Below are positions 32,428 through 53,054 of a stretch of DNA of 64,000 nucleotides, piece by piece. Below the pieces are notes generated by a model. That model worked only from the letters and a program-made list of their open reading frames with translations, had not been told where the DNA came from and did no database searches. Every line of letters begins with the position of its first letter. Position 1 is the first letter of the stretch. The stretch is from Ianthella basta (lineage: Eukaryota; Porifera; Demospongiae; Verongiida; Ianthellidae): the NCBI GenBank assembly GCA_964019415.1, contig OZ025868.1:8104649-8168648 (forward strand). Direction: 5' to 3'. A program made the position numbers and the translations under genes.

Positions 32428-34072
32428 GTAAGCAAAGCATTCTGTGTACTACGTATGTACGTATGCATTTGGTTCTTCTTTCTTTAGTTCCGTTTTTGAT
32501 ATTTGTAGTGTCTGAGGCCATCCAGCACCTGCACCGCACAAATATCACACACATGGCAACTTGCATTCATCATTGGGCTGTATAGACTTCAGGTTAATTC
32601 TTATCCTATACAAATTCGTGCATGAGTGTGGGTAGCATGCATAATAATTATCCTTATCTGCGGGCTTAAGACCCATGAGATGAGAGAGGTGGAGTACAGC
32701 CTTAAGTGACAGCATCAGAGTGTCCGTCCTGGGCTCCCTGCTGTAGAATTCCCCATCTACGCTTGGTAATGTCCATGCAGGTGGCTATATAGCATAAGTT
32801 GCACTAGTGCTAAACATGGGCAAGTGCACTAGCAGCTAGCAGAGAATTACATAAGTTGCTTTAATATACGTACCCAGCTAGTGGTTTGTGTTTCACAAGT
32901 ATAATTATATGACTATAGACTTGTAAACAAAGCAAAATCCAAGTTTTCAACCTTCTGACTGCTTCTGACAATCGAACACTGCATGAGGTGCATGTGCACA
33001 CACATGGAATCGAATTTGCCTATATACTTTTAAGAAGACATCACAAAATTAATGTCCTTTTCAGCTCTGATCATGCATGAAGGGTTGTGTGTATGTGTGC
33101 ATATACTGGCCATGGCTGTGCGCGTGCGTGTTTCCATGTGTATGTATGCATTGCTTTAAACATAATTCCTCACTGCACAAGCTAGTGATGCAGGTGTGCA
33201 TGAATGCAGCTGCCAGACAGGCCATGACAATTAAGGACAAAATTATTACACTTCCTAAAGAACGGAACACGTGCATGACATGAGGCATGGAGGCACTGCC
33301 AAACAGGACATATGGCATTTCCAGTACATTTAATTAAAATAGCGTAGGTTCATTCATGACATTTCCTGTTGTAAAAAGTTAAGGATTGGTGCGCAGGAAA
33401 TGCGATTTTCACATTCCTTTCAAAATAATAATATATCCTGAAGTCAGGAAATTTGACCTTTGTTCCTGTGATTGTTCTGGTTATTATAATACATAATTTT
33501 ATGTGTGCAGTAATTGTTGTGTATGTTTCTGTGTGTAAGTATGACTACAGTATTTCATTACAGATACACTACTAAAAATAGGGAATGTGATTGCACCAAT
33601 TATAGTGCACATTGTTTCTCACTGTTTTCACACTCATTTGCATGCAGCTAGAGTGATGTTCACTCCAATTGCAACCATGCAGTAAACAACATACCATAAA
33701 TTTATAGGAACCGTCTGTAAGAGGATAAGCACTTCAGCCTACTCAGGGAGTGTGAGTCACTGCTTCAATTTGTTCTGAACAGTACGTATACCTGTAAAAT
33801 AATCTGGGAAACCCTTCACTCTTTGATAAGACTGTAGCTACCAGCTGACTGTGTGTTTTTGACACTTCTAAGCATGACTTTAAGTAATGACCTACTGTTG
33901 TCCGAAGTGTTGTTAGAGTGTGCTGGATATGTTCTGATAAAAATCAATGGTACGACTGCTTTATTATTTACACATGGTTACCATGATAACTGCTGTATTA
34001 ATGTTTATGTTTGTGAGTACAGTATGAATGTACATGTGCTGTTTGTCTATGTGTGCATGCATGTGTGTGTGT

Positions 34073-34141
<69 letters not shown>

Positions 34142-35085
34142 TTGCATGGTGTGCATATGTGTGGTGTGTGTCCTCTCACTCGTACATCAGTACTCTTTCC
34201 TTCCCTTCAATACCTTAGCTTTGCATTGTCCCATCCCCTCCCCACACCCCGACCTCCATCCCCACTCCCCTATACACTTCAGGGCTATTGACTGTGTGCT
34301 TCTCCTTAGGAACGTATTGCAATTATGTGCTGCTATCCTCCTATAGCTAGTAGCTAGAGATGTCAGCACAGTGTGGACATGCTATATGGCAGTTCATTGT
34401 ATATAGGACCTAGCTGGTATGAGTGGTGGAGTACCTATACATGTATGTTACATGGCTTCTGATTTTCCTCCTATAGCTGGACAGGTGGCTGGCTACATTC
34501 CGTTCCGTCACCTCACATTCTAGCAATGGCATCATGTAATGTGATATATAGTCAGTGGCCGGGTTCCATTACCAGACCAATATCACCGGACCATTCACAT
34601 GTTCCATATTAGATGTGTGCATTTCCTCTCCCTCGTGTGGAAGAACAACAGCTAGATGTGTGTGGTGTTGGGGGAGGAGGTTTTTCTGGCTCTCATAAGC
34701 AATGGTAATGCCCACATGCTCACAAACGCATATGCACGCATGAAGACCTACCTGTGAATCCACACTAATCCCTGCCGCCACCTGCTCCTATGCCTTTCTA
34801 TTCTCTGCAGGTGTGTTCACTTTGTTCGGAGCACTCTCAAACATGACAAAGGAACTTTCTGTATATTTATCAGGAAGTTACCATGCCAACAGGAGCACAC
34901 ACCAACTTCAAAGTATAGTGTGTGGGTGTGAATGTGTACACTGCCTCTCTAGTAGGAATGGCCAAGTACATTGCACTTTCAACACTGCATAGCACTCGCC
35001 TTCATGGCCAAATATGGTCAGCTGGACGTATGCCATCATCTGTCTAAGTTAACCACCCAATGTATAAGCATATAGGGTTAATACA
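32428..35085. other. Spacer of module 2 and upstream region of gene D
   Basis: 32657-34443 aligns to the module-1 spacer. From about 34444 it aligns to the gene C upstream region without the ~684-bp element. No gene recognised. Confidence 0.65.
34062..34140 (+). repeat. (GT)n tract in the spacer of module 2
   Basis: The counterpart of 20356-20447, with GC interruptions. Confidence 0.95.
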
Positions 35086-35179
35086 AAATATTCTCGGGGA
35101 ATGTTTTCGCCAATCGTAATCTACCCGCGAATTTCGCGAAAATTTTCTCCCGCGAAACCAGAGGGCTATACGGTATATA
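35086..35179 (+). promoter_or_regulatory. Candidate core promoter of gene D
   Basis: GGTATATA is at 35172-35179, 55 bases before the ATG, with the same TTTCGCGAAAATTTTCTCCC block. Confidence 0.4.
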
Positions 35180-35233
35180 ACGCTGCAGCACGCCCTTTCA
35201 AGCTACATTTCCTTCCACGGCCGTGAACGCGTT

Positions 35234-42815
<7,582 letters not shown>

Positions 42816-43743
42816 GAGGAAGCGTGTGGACTGTATGATAGGCCGTAGCATTGAAAGAAACTGTAGCTTTAGTTGTAACATCACTGCACATTGACATTTG
42901 TAGGAACTAGATCTAGAACAGCTGGCTGTATACGTACTGCGTAGTGAGAAGCAACTATCCTTAGTAGCTATAGTAAATGTACATGTAGCTTGGGCTCTTA
43001 TAAAGCTGTTCAATTTCAGTTCACTTTAATGGGGATTAGCTTGAAAGGAGGCGTGCAAGCCCCAGCGCCCCCGCCTAGCTAGATCTAGATCTGCCACTGC
43101 CCCTGCTTTGAGCTCACGTAACTATGTACACATGCATGTGCTTGAGATCCTGACCATTCACACTAGTATATAATGTAGATATAGGCACTTATTTATGTGC
43201 ACACATACATTTGCACGCACGCGCACATGTACACACACACACACACGTATACAAACCCTCGTACAGAGCTGGTCACATGCATGGTCATTACTTATTGTCA
43301 ACTTCTTAATATGACCAGCCACGTATATACGTATACTTTCCCTCATGCAACACATGATGGCTTCTACAGCCCTGTGTGTCGCTCTGTTCTTATTCCTCGC
43401 TAGTTACAGCTGCATGCAAGACCTCGCTAGCTATGAGAATTCCAAGATCCTCGTCAGCGGCCAATACGAGTTGTACTGGACCTACAGGGCCGCTGATAGC
43501 AGAATGGATATGGCTGTGCGAGTGAAGACCCTTGGGTAGTTCGGCCTAGGTATCTCCCCTGACGGACTAATGGCCAACTCGGACGTGGTGACCGGATGGG
43601 TGACGGCAGGCGAAACGGCAATGTTACAAGTGAGAGGAATGCAAATGCTGGGATGGTCACATACGTATGTATAGGAGGAACTGTTTACATACATACCTTC
43701 GCCTCGCGTACGTAACCTTCTGCTGCAGGACCGCTTTGCAGAA

Positions 43744-44585
43744 CAGGGCCGGGGGAAGGTTGGCACATTTGCTCAGGCCATTTGGAATGCCAAGAAATCG
43801 TTTAAGCAATACTACGTAGCTACTCATCTTGATGGTGTAGCTACACAACAGACAGTATTATAGCAAGATAGACAAAAGGGGAGGGGGAACTGGTACATAG
43901 TTCAAGCTCGTGTGCCTAGGAAAATTTTGGGGTTTATGTCCTCCAAGATTGGTTCTGGTGCACTCTGTGCGGTCCAAAAGCACTTTTCTTTCATACGTTA
44001 ACTGCACATTAATGTCATATTTTCACTGCAATTTGAAAACATTGGGAGAAGGGGGGGGGGGGGGAGCCTGAATGTTTGCGGGGAAGTTTCCCTCTCCCAT
44101 CCTCATGCCCTTTAGGACAAATTGTAAAGAATTTCAGCTTAGAAAAGCCTAAGTGCTAGTTAAACATCCAATACGTTTAAAGATTATGAAGCACGACCCA
44201 GAAAGTGTCTTCCTAGAATATAGGGCACCTTCCTTTAAGTCTTTTGGAGTTATCCTTGGTTTTAAGCTTCTTCTGTCGCGCGGCGGCAGCCATTGTGTTC
44301 TCTAACACGTCATAATTCGTCATCAAAATGGCGGCGGCGACCTCGCACATAGTTGCGCCCGCAGCTCGCTTGAATATTAGCTAATTCCCAAAGTGGTTAC
44401 TCACTGCAATTGGATTAATCCATTTGAAGGCAGTTAGAGCCTTCAATTCATGATCTCTTTGGCAACTGATAGTAAGTTCCTGACGGCTAACGTTAATTTT
44501 AGCTCTAGCTGACAATTTCCTAGCTGGCTCACAAAACTTTGGTCCGGCCATGGCCGGAGTGGCCGGAGCGGTTCCCCCGGCCCTG
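43744..44585. mobile_element. 842-bp inverted-repeat DNA element in exon 2 of copy E
   Basis: The ends are CAGGGCCGGGGGAA and its exact complement TTCCCCCGGCCCTG, flanked by a 5-bp repeat CAGAA (43739-43743 and 44586-44590). Removing the element and one repeat restores a 150-nt exon 2, which shows it is an insertion. The right subterminal region (GGTCCGGCCATGGC) is shared with the element at 46723-48092. No transposase is seen, so it is non-autonomous. A G-run lies at 44051-44064. The superfamily is not identified; 5-bp duplications do not fit typical hAT elements with 8. Confidence 0.85.
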
Positions 44586-46722
44586 CAGAAGGTAGATTCC
44601 TACCGCCTGTGGAAAGCCAGCAAGACTGGACTATGGTTGGAGGGAGGGAGGAGAACGGATGGACCATTATGGCCTTCAGTCGAGTTCTCCAGACTGGTGA
44701 TGACCGTGGCAGAGATATTGTTCAGGTATGTATGCCCACAGCTGTGCTATATACGCATATATATGTGTTATGTTCTTATAACACTACACGGTGGATCCTA
44801 GATGCAACGTGTCACTGGTGCATGGTTAGCCTTCCGTGCGTGGGCACACCTGCATACCCTGTCAGAGGTCCACATGAATCACTAAAGGACATTAACCTAT
44901 GAAATCGCTGCAACTGCACAGGTACTGTCATGTTACATATAAACAGGAGTACTTTTCTATTATGAGTCACTATGACCAGTGTAAATGCTCTGTAGTACAT
45001 GATGCCATGTTATTCACTATCAACCTGCAGAATAAGTATACGTATTGTACTATCATTAGTGATGATCGATAATGTACAGTAGTATTGTACTGTTTGGTTT
45101 GCAGCTGGGGGCACACCATCACAGCCGTGTGTATCACCATAGATATTATAGTATAACTCAACAGTGCTCTATACACCCCCTGGAGAGATGGCCTGCATAG
45201 TATACATGTGAGGATAAATAATTGTATTCATAGTTTGTTGAATGGAATGCATGGCTCTGATCACATGATGCATAGTTGTTAAGTCTTATGACAATAGTGA
45301 GTATAGTACTTCCCCTCCCACATGTGGAGGCAGTGCAAACATGGCTACTTGTTCCTCATGCATGCATGGTGTAAGCACTGCAATCTGGATTGATTGCATT
45401 CTATAATTATACGTAGGTGTATAATGATTTACAGAGTGAAGGGTCCTCATTATTAGGTACATAAGTGATGTTGTAGCACATGTAAAGCAGTAACATGTAG
45501 ATACTCTATAGCTACTGGAGCCACTAGCAGGCATGTAATTTACTAACACAGAAGATATGCAGTAGTACTAATGACTTAGGTGGTGTGCAAAGACAGTTGT
45601 GTTCACTTCATCATCATCCTACTTGCTGACTTCCTTTTCATGTTAATGCTTACACAGGGCAACAACAGAATGATCTATGCTTGGAGTGCTGATGGGACTG
45701 ATCCAGCAGATGCAGACTCAGTTACATACCACATGACCAATAGGGGGACCCAGGGAGTCACTTTCATCGAGGATAATGAGATTATCGACGATCTTGGAAG
45801 TGCCGAAAGTGTCACATTTTTGACAAATGATGTGAGTTGATTGCAAAACATAAATGAGTGTCTTGGATAGGTATACCAATGCAGACATTCGAACTCTCTC
45901 TTTGGCGACTGTTGCTTGATATACACTATATTATAATATAGGAGTCAATGTGTGTCATGGGAGCTTGCATGCATTGTGTTCAAAATGAACAAGTACTTAT
46001 ATTGACTGTATCACAGTTTATCCTGGGAACCTTGCCTTCAAGAACTTCCAGCACACTATAATATTGATATAAGGCTGGTATGATTGTAGTATGTTTATGC
46101 ACTTGGGGATCAGAGGCATTTTAAGGACAGTCTGCAGCAGAATCTACCAGTCTGTTTCAGGTCGGTACATTGTGCAGCACTCCGCCTTCCCCCTATTCCC
46201 CTATTACTTGTACCAACACACTGCATGTCTGCAGTCTAGCCTGCCTATAATTCAGAGACTCTGTATAATTATTCTCTAAGTTAAGTCATGCATAATTCTG
46301 TATTTCCTGTATAGCCCAGGGGTATGATACTTTACCGCATATATACAGAGTTACGTACCTCCTCATCTCTTCTTACAGATTCTCATTCCAAATGTTGACA
46401 CAACTTACTGGTGTGCCGGCTTTAAACTCCCAGAAGACATTCAGAACAATAAAAAGCATATGATCCGGGTAAGGAAAGTACTATGTATGTATGCATGCGT
46501 GGCTGTAAAGGTAGCTCCATAATTAACTGCAACACTGCACGGCATTGTGCCCATGGCATGGTATGCAGTTGTTGTGATTGATGCATCCCTTTGTGATGTA
46601 AGCAGTCATTATGTATGGCGTTAAGTAAAATGTGAAGTCGAAAGTCATTGCCTACATGTCTACCAGCACTTGATGATATTTATAACTACTTTGTGTGGTA
46701 ACAGAGCTGATGGTGCCTGTTG

Positions 46723-48092
46723 CAGGGCCGTAGCACCAAGATAAAAACTGGTCAGGCCATAGATGACGTGACACAAACTAGGGGGGCTGCGGGCATGCCC
46801 CCAGGAAAATTTTTGAAATTTAGATGTTCTGTGAGTACTTTTGGAGCAATTCTAGGCCCATCAACACTCCAATGAGTATGATAAAATGTAACATAGACCA
46901 ACAGGCACTTACAGCAGGAAAGGCGATCAAGTGCCATGTAACAGGTAATACAGTGCATTGAAATAAGAAGATTGCGCATTAAAAATCAAAATCTAGTGGT
47001 TTTTTGGTTGTCTATCCGATGCTAGGCAGCACAAATCTCTCCTTTCCTTGACTAGAAGACACCATCAATGCAAAGGGTGTGTAAAATGTTTCCTCTAAAA
47101 ACAGGAGGAGGGCCGGTCCATGCAACAAGGAGGGCTGGTCCATGCAAACCCCAGGTCATTAACATGCGCTGACTTTGAATACGTTTTCACCATCCCTACA
47201 TCTGCCAACATTTTGCTGTGCTTGTGGTCTTGCTACCATCCCCTGTTTCTCTGCCAGCATATTATAGTGCAAGTGTACATGTGAGTGTGCAATAACAAGG
47301 GTTGCCACAGGAGACTATCCTATTGCATGCATATGCTCATTCAAGCTGCGTACATGTTCCCATGTACAAATATATACCACCATGCTGCATGCATACAGCC
47401 ATGTACAGCGGATTTATGCAACCTTGCAACAGTTCCCATGCCTGGGTAGTCGTTACCTAGGATACGAACAGGGTGATATACAATAGGTGAGTACAGTACC
47501 AGTCTGTAACCTAGGTAACAACTGTCCATGGTGTGGGAACTGTTGCAAGGTAGCATAAATCCTCTGTACATGGCTGAAGTGCTACCGTGCTGTCTGATTT
47601 TGCACGGCGATCGATTAACACACCATTTTACGCATCAGAAAACGTCAAAAAACAGCATACGACATCTGTAAAATGGCTGCTGCCGTTAAGGTTGGTTAGA
47701 GGACTACGTGTCTGGCTATTCCTTGTTCAAACTAAGTCCTGCAACACTGTAACAAGACCACTCTGCTTTTAGAACGTTGTTTAACCTTAGGCCAGTACCC
47801 CCCCCCCCCCCCCCCCCCAATTTGAAAGTGTGTTTAAAATGCATATCTTCAAGGTAGCATAAATCGCTCGCGCTAACATATCTTCGCCCTGAAGAAGACC
47901 AGAGCATCTGGTCAAAACGTCGGCAAGGTTTTCAACCCTGTTGTGAAGCTGGTATTAAAGAACCAACCCTTTCTGATGCCTGAGCCAGCTGAGAAGCCCT
48001 CACTTCATATCTTCAATATTTAGAATTTTTGTTCCAGCAGCAAAACCGGTCCGGCCATGGCTGGACCGGCCGGACTGGGTGCTACGGCCCTG
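46723..48092. mobile_element. 1370-bp inverted-repeat DNA element in intron 4 of copy E
   Basis: The termini are CAGGGCCGTAGCACC and GGTGCTACGGCCCTG, perfect 15-bp inverted repeats, flanked by the 5-bp repeat TGTTG (46718-46722 and 48093-48097). Copy F has the uninterrupted sequence GCCTGTTGTCTCTG at the same intron position, an empty site. Inside are a foldback (47398-47575) and a 21-base C-run (47798-47818). No transposase ORF is visible. It shares its first eight bases and subterminal motifs with the element in exon 2. Confidence 0.85.
47398..47575. repeat. Foldback nested in the intron 4 element of copy E
   Basis: AGCCATGTACAG and GGGAACTGTTGCAAGGT-type arms pair across a central loop of about 50 bases. 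The right arm carries a few substitutions. It is wholly inside the 1370-bp element, so it is a nested insertion or part of that element. Confidence 0.75.
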
Positions 48093-49110
48093 TGTTGTCT
48101 CTGCATGGTTGCCATTAATATTGGTGATAGGCTAGCTGTCACACTCTCATTCAAGCAGAATGTGCAGAATTTGCATGTTCTATTCCCTACCATATTCAAC
48201 CATTGTGCTTCTCCATCCTTACAGTATGAGGCTGTTGTTCACCCTGCGGCAGCTGCTCACGTCCATCACATGATCCTGTACAGCTGCAATGGCCTAGACA
48301 GTCAACTTGACCAGCTCACTCCAGAGCAGCTGGCCGGTGGACCCTGCTCTGATGGTGCAACGGCATCAGCCCTAAATTTATGTCGTGGGGAAACAATTAT
48401 TGCAGCCTGGGCTGTTGGTGGACAGGTATGCAGTACTGTAGTCAGTTAACTGTGCAGAATCTCACTATTATTGCTGTATTGCTTGTATTGGATGTGATGC
48501 GATGAACATGCTAATTTCAGCAAGAGTCAATTAGTGTAGCTCATTAGATCCACTTTACTGCTGGTGCTGACACCAGATTGGCACAGAGCCTTGCATTTCC
48601 GAGCATAAGATCCCAAGGGTGGAGTGCTCGGGTCTAGATATATATGACAGCTACGTAATGTGCACGTGCATTGCTGTAAACCTGTGTGAACACAGCATGG
48701 GAATGCATGAATACTGCATTGTTACAGTATGGCATTGTTTAGTTTCAGTTTCAGAAGCTAGCTGTCAACTGAGCTATTGTTGCTTCTTTGTGTTTGGTGA
48801 ATGCTGTAACTCAGCTGCACGTGTGATGTGTTACTTTATACCTTTCAATACAGCCTTACAACTTTCCACCTGAAGTGAGCTTCTCATTTGGTGGAGCTGG
48901 TAGTCCTAGGTACTTTGTGAATGAGATGCACTACGACAACCCCAATACAATTTCAGGTATGTGTGTAGGAGCTTCATACCTTACACATGTACGTACGTAT
49001 ATACACCCCCATCCTAGTATCATGTAGCCAGACCACCATACTTCTCAGATTTCGCCCTCCCAAAGACATCGTTTGAGAGGAAGGTGGTCTGACTATGTAA
49101 GAATGCACAC

Positions 49111-49279
49111 ACCCACACCCATGCACACACCCCACACCCATGCGCACACCCCACACCCATGCACACACCCCACACCCATGCACACACCCCACATCCATGC
49201 ACACACCCCACACCCATGCACACACCCCACACCCATGCACACACCCCACACCCATGCACACACCCCACACCCCTACACA
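49111..49279 (+). repeat. Minisatellite, 19-bp unit, about eight copies
   Basis: The unit is ACACCCATGCACACACCCC with single-base variants (ATGCGC, ACATCC, ACCCCTAC). It lies in intron 6 of copy E. Copy F retains only about one unit, near 57366. Confidence 0.85.
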
Positions 49280-49720
49280 TTCAAAAATGGTCACCCATTA
49301 TGCTATCCACAAGGCATGGCAGAAAGAATGGGCAAGGGAAGAATATTTGATCACAGTCAGCATCAAACCATGAACTATGCTCTAATGTGGAGTTTGAGCC
49401 ACCGAGTTAACCTCACCCAGGTTGCTAAGTGCCTGTAGTGAGTGTATGAAGCTCTACAGCACAGTATAGCTACCTGTATTGATACTAGCTGCATGTGTAC
49501 GTAGTATATATTTCCCTTGCTTAGCTATTGACTCGTGGCTTATGGATTAGACTGCTCTTAGCTATAAATATTCAATATGACGTGTATAGTTCCCTTGAAT
49601 GGATACTACACCACCCACACATGCACAGGTGGACACAATGGATCTAGCTTGCATTGTCCGCAGTGATGTATATTGTAGATTTATGCATGTAATATGCCCT
49701 TTTTGTCATTGTTTATGAAA

Positions 49721-50439
49721 TAGTTAAATGCTGACCAAGAGGTGTCTCTGAGATTTAGAGCACGAGGCACGAGGGCGCGAAGCGCCCAAGTGCTGAGTGG
49801 TCTAAATCTTCAGAGACACCGATTGGTCAGCATTTAAGTGTTATAGATCCCAACGATTGGGCAAGGGGCGGCAGCAAATCAGTTTAACTATTCGTACTTG
49901 CGTCATCACGCGTCTTCCGGAAGTAGTTGGCAATTTCTGACAATGGCCGAGAAAACGTCGTTTGGTTATTGGGTTTGTCATCTCGCAGCAGACGTTCCTA
50001 AAGGCCGGCAGTGGATGCGGCGCGTAAGCTGAACGTAAGCTTACTCACTGACAGCCCCGTCAGTCACAGCGTTTCCCAGAGCGGTGTCCTAAGCCTGTTC
50101 CCAGCTCGTAACCAGTTCCTTTCTCGGCTCTGGTTCGTAGGCCGTTGCATGCCGGGTTGTTGCGTTACCCTGTTTGTCGACGAAGCAAGTAAGCCGAGCG
50201 AACTGTGCATCGTATGTGGAGTTAGCTACTATTGTTATCGCAGCTGCAGCTTCTCTGCTATAGACCACGGGCCCAAGCCACGCCCATGCTCTAAATCGCT
50301 ATTTAGAGCATAGGCGCGAACGCCGCGCGTCGAATTAGAACACGGCTAGACGAAATAGACCACGGCACGAAACAACGGGTGTCTACGACGTTTAGAAACA
50401 TCGTTTAGACGCATGTTACCATGGCAACGGGATCTATTA
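49721..50439 (-). mobile_element. ~719-bp repeated element with terminal hairpin, copy 2, in intron 6 of copy E
   Basis: This is the inverted counterpart of 20742-21425. It starts with the foldback (TTAAATGCTGACC ... GGTCAGCATTTAA, 49724-49838) and ends with TTACCATGGCAACGGGATCTA. The two copies differ by scattered substitutions and indels. Sequence between 50280 and 50400 is only partly matched in copy 1. It separates exon 6 from exon 7 of copy E. Confidence 0.7.
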
Positions 50440-50841
50440 GTGGTAGACAGTAAAATAATGCACATACGTAATCTCTAAACTGCATTCACATTGTACGTCG
50501 TATGTTCTACCATACAGGTGTAAGGGACAGGTCTGGTTTTAATCTGACCTACCTCTCAACTGGGAGGAGGTACAATGCTGGCGTACTTGAAGTTGGCCAC
50601 AGTGTCACTCCAGCCATGATTGTACCTGGACGAGCTGTCAGCTACAGCGTGTTTGGAGATTGTAATTCCGATTGCACATCGGTATGCTTCTGGCTTGTTT
50701 GCAGTTGCTGACATGCCACATTTGTATATATAGTCAATCACTTGTCACCTACATTGTTCTGGCACCATTCCTTTGCAGAACCTTCCCAGTAATGGGATTA
50801 CTGTGTTTTCTAACACCTTGCATACTCACCTTGCCGGTATG

Positions 50842-50997
50842 TACACACACACACACACACACACGCGCGCACACATGCACACACATGCACAGACACTTTC
50901 AAACAGACGCTCATGCACACACATACACACGTGCCCACAAACTCACACATAGATGCTCACAAACATGCACACGCACATACACGCGCGCACACACACA

Positions 50998-51077
<80 letters not shown>

Positions 51078-51257
51078 CACACACACACACATAGACGCTC
51101 ATGTACACACACACACACATACACACACACACATGCACATGCACTCACACACAGATGCTCATGCACACACACACACACAAATGCACACAAACTCACACAA
51201 ACACACATGCATGCACACATGCACACACGCGTGCGCGCGTGCACGTGCACACACACA
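50842..51257 (+). repeat. Degenerate CA-rich tract in intron 8 of copy E
   Basis: About 415 bases of CA with GCGC, CATGCA, AGATGCTCA and ACACGC variants. A pure stretch spans about 51007-51074. Confidence 0.9.
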
Positions 51258-51542
51258 GGAGGGAGAATAGGAGATATGTAGTACAATTTTGGGTATAAAT
51301 TATAAATATAGCAGACACTCTTGAAACTGCAGACTAGTTATCTGTAAGTTTGACTATTCATTCCTAGCATTCTACCTGACTGTCAGAGCCTACTGTGTTT
51401 CTTTTACTTGTCAGGTGTGGCTCTGACCTTGCGGCAGTTCTCCTCTGATGGTACTGAAGTGTTGCCTCCTTTGGATCAAGAACTCAACTATGACTTTAAC
51501 ATTCAAGATGCAAGGAGAATTAACCAACGACAGATAAGACCT

Positions 51543-53054
51543 GTACGTACATACGTTTGCATAGAATCTGTGTTGTATTAGAACCTGGATGATGGATACT
51601 TCCAGCACACCTGATGATGGCCTGGAATTGGCCGAAACATACCTATGGTGTGTCGTGTGCATTGAAGTAGCAGTGGTTATTTGCAGTAGCAGTGCCTATA
51701 TGATTGTTTGTGCCATGGTACAGCCTGCACTTGAAAGGGGAATAATACACACAGTTGTTGCTTTGCTATAATTATAAGAATTATTTGATGTCATAATCCC
51801 AAACATGCACTTTCCACTTCAAAACCAGCTGTAATATTTGAATGCCATGCATTTGACCTTATAGTAGCTCCCCTTTTAATTCCTCTTTTTCTTTTATATT
51901 ATAGTCACTGCAATAATTATTGTCTGCACTATTGTAATTAGTGTGCATTTATATTGCATGTGAGTGTAATTGTTATCATCTTATTAAGTTCACATTTTGC
52001 ATGAAAATCTAGCTAAAGAGTATATTACACATAAAGCTATGTACGTGCGGTATCTGCCATATTAAGGGATATTATAATTGCACGTGATCATGACTTATAC
52101 CGTGTATCGCCAAACATAATGCATTGGCGTTGTGTTTGCAAGTGTGTGTGCGTGTGTTTGTGCATGTGCGTGTGTGTTCACATATGCATGCATGGGTGTG
52201 GATATATGAGAGTGCATGCAAGAGTGACACATGCAAGTGCACGTAGTATGTCAGCTGCAGGACCGGAGGGCAAAGGGCTATGCTACCTGGAAAGCTGCTG
52301 TAGAACGGGGCTAGGCAGGCCATCATTTTAATGATTGATAAAGAAGGTAGGGTTCCATCATACTTCTGCAGCCAGCATTCTAAATTCTATCAACATTAGC
52401 ATAATGAGAAAGAAGATGCATGGAATCAGCTGCTGGTCCTCAAATGGAACATTATCCACGGCACCCACACACAGATGCATAGGCACAATGCTGTGCATGT
52501 TGAGACAGACACCCTCACATCCAGCACCACCCATGCACTTCACAATTTCACCTAACTCTAGCTCCAATCTGTTGCATTGTACTATCCATATGTCTTCCAA
52601 ATACCAGGTACCTTCAAAGAGGACCACAAGATATAAGGCCCTGGTGTCACAGAGTGCATGGGGCATCCCCACTACAGTTTGTCCCCCAGTACAGTATTCC
52701 ATAGTGAATACTGTCCCATGGCCTTACTCTGTACAACAGTCACATGCAACTGGACGACTGACACCACTTCATCACTTTGATTGATCAGGCATATGCATTC
52801 CAAATAGTGTCTAAACATGAGGTAACTGCTTGTGGGGTCCAATACCAACATTATAATTTTAAGGCAAAGCAAAGTTACTGATTCCCATTCTCTCTCCAAT
52901 TTGCTGCAGGTTATGCTCATATGTCAACAAATATGTAGCTGTAGAGGGTTCAGTTTCAGCCTTTGTCTCATCAGATACAGAAGGAATCTCAACTAAACCG
53001 TGCACAGACATCGAATTGATATCAGGCGTATGTGCATTAGTCTAACAACTAGCT
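51543..53054. other. Interval between copy E and copy F, no recognised gene
   Basis: The expected exons 10-13 of copy E are not found. An open frame on the minus strand at 52358-52702 (114 codons, several Cys) has no domain I can name. The region is unlike the other inter-gene spacers. Confidence 0.55.

Larger units (their letters stand above)
43357..51542 (+). pseudogene. Copy E: type II copper monooxygenase, nonsense codon, transposon in exon 2, no exons 10-13
   Basis: Exon 1 is 43357-43629, with TAG at 43537-43539 replacing the conserved Trp61 of KTLGWFGLG. Exon 2 is split by an 842-bp inverted-repeat element into 43729-43743 and 44591-44725. Exons 3-9 are open: 45658-45831, 46379-46468, 48225-48425, 48854-48956, 50518-50681, 50779-50836, 51415-51542. 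Exon 5 is 67 codons (GGPCSDGATASALNLC), as in copy G. HH, MHY and HTH ligands are present, but the Met-bearing exon 11 and the tail exons are absent before copy F begins at 53802. A second inverted-repeat element sits in intron 4 and a ~719-bp element in intron 6. I call it a pseudogene. The only rescue I can imagine is an internal start plus splicing into exons 10-14 of copy F. Confidence 0.85.

Noticed and set aside
44053-44066. G-run (and the C-run at 47798-47818) as regulatory quadruplexes
   Set aside because: Each is one homopolymer inside a mobile element, prone to sequencing error, with no supporting context.
49111-49279. CRISPR-like regular repeats
   Set aside because: The 19-bp units are directly adjacent with no unique spacers; it is a minisatellite in an animal intron.
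49073-49438. 121-codon open frame over the minisatellite
   Set aside because: It arises from the 19-bp repeat and lies within intron 6 of copy E.
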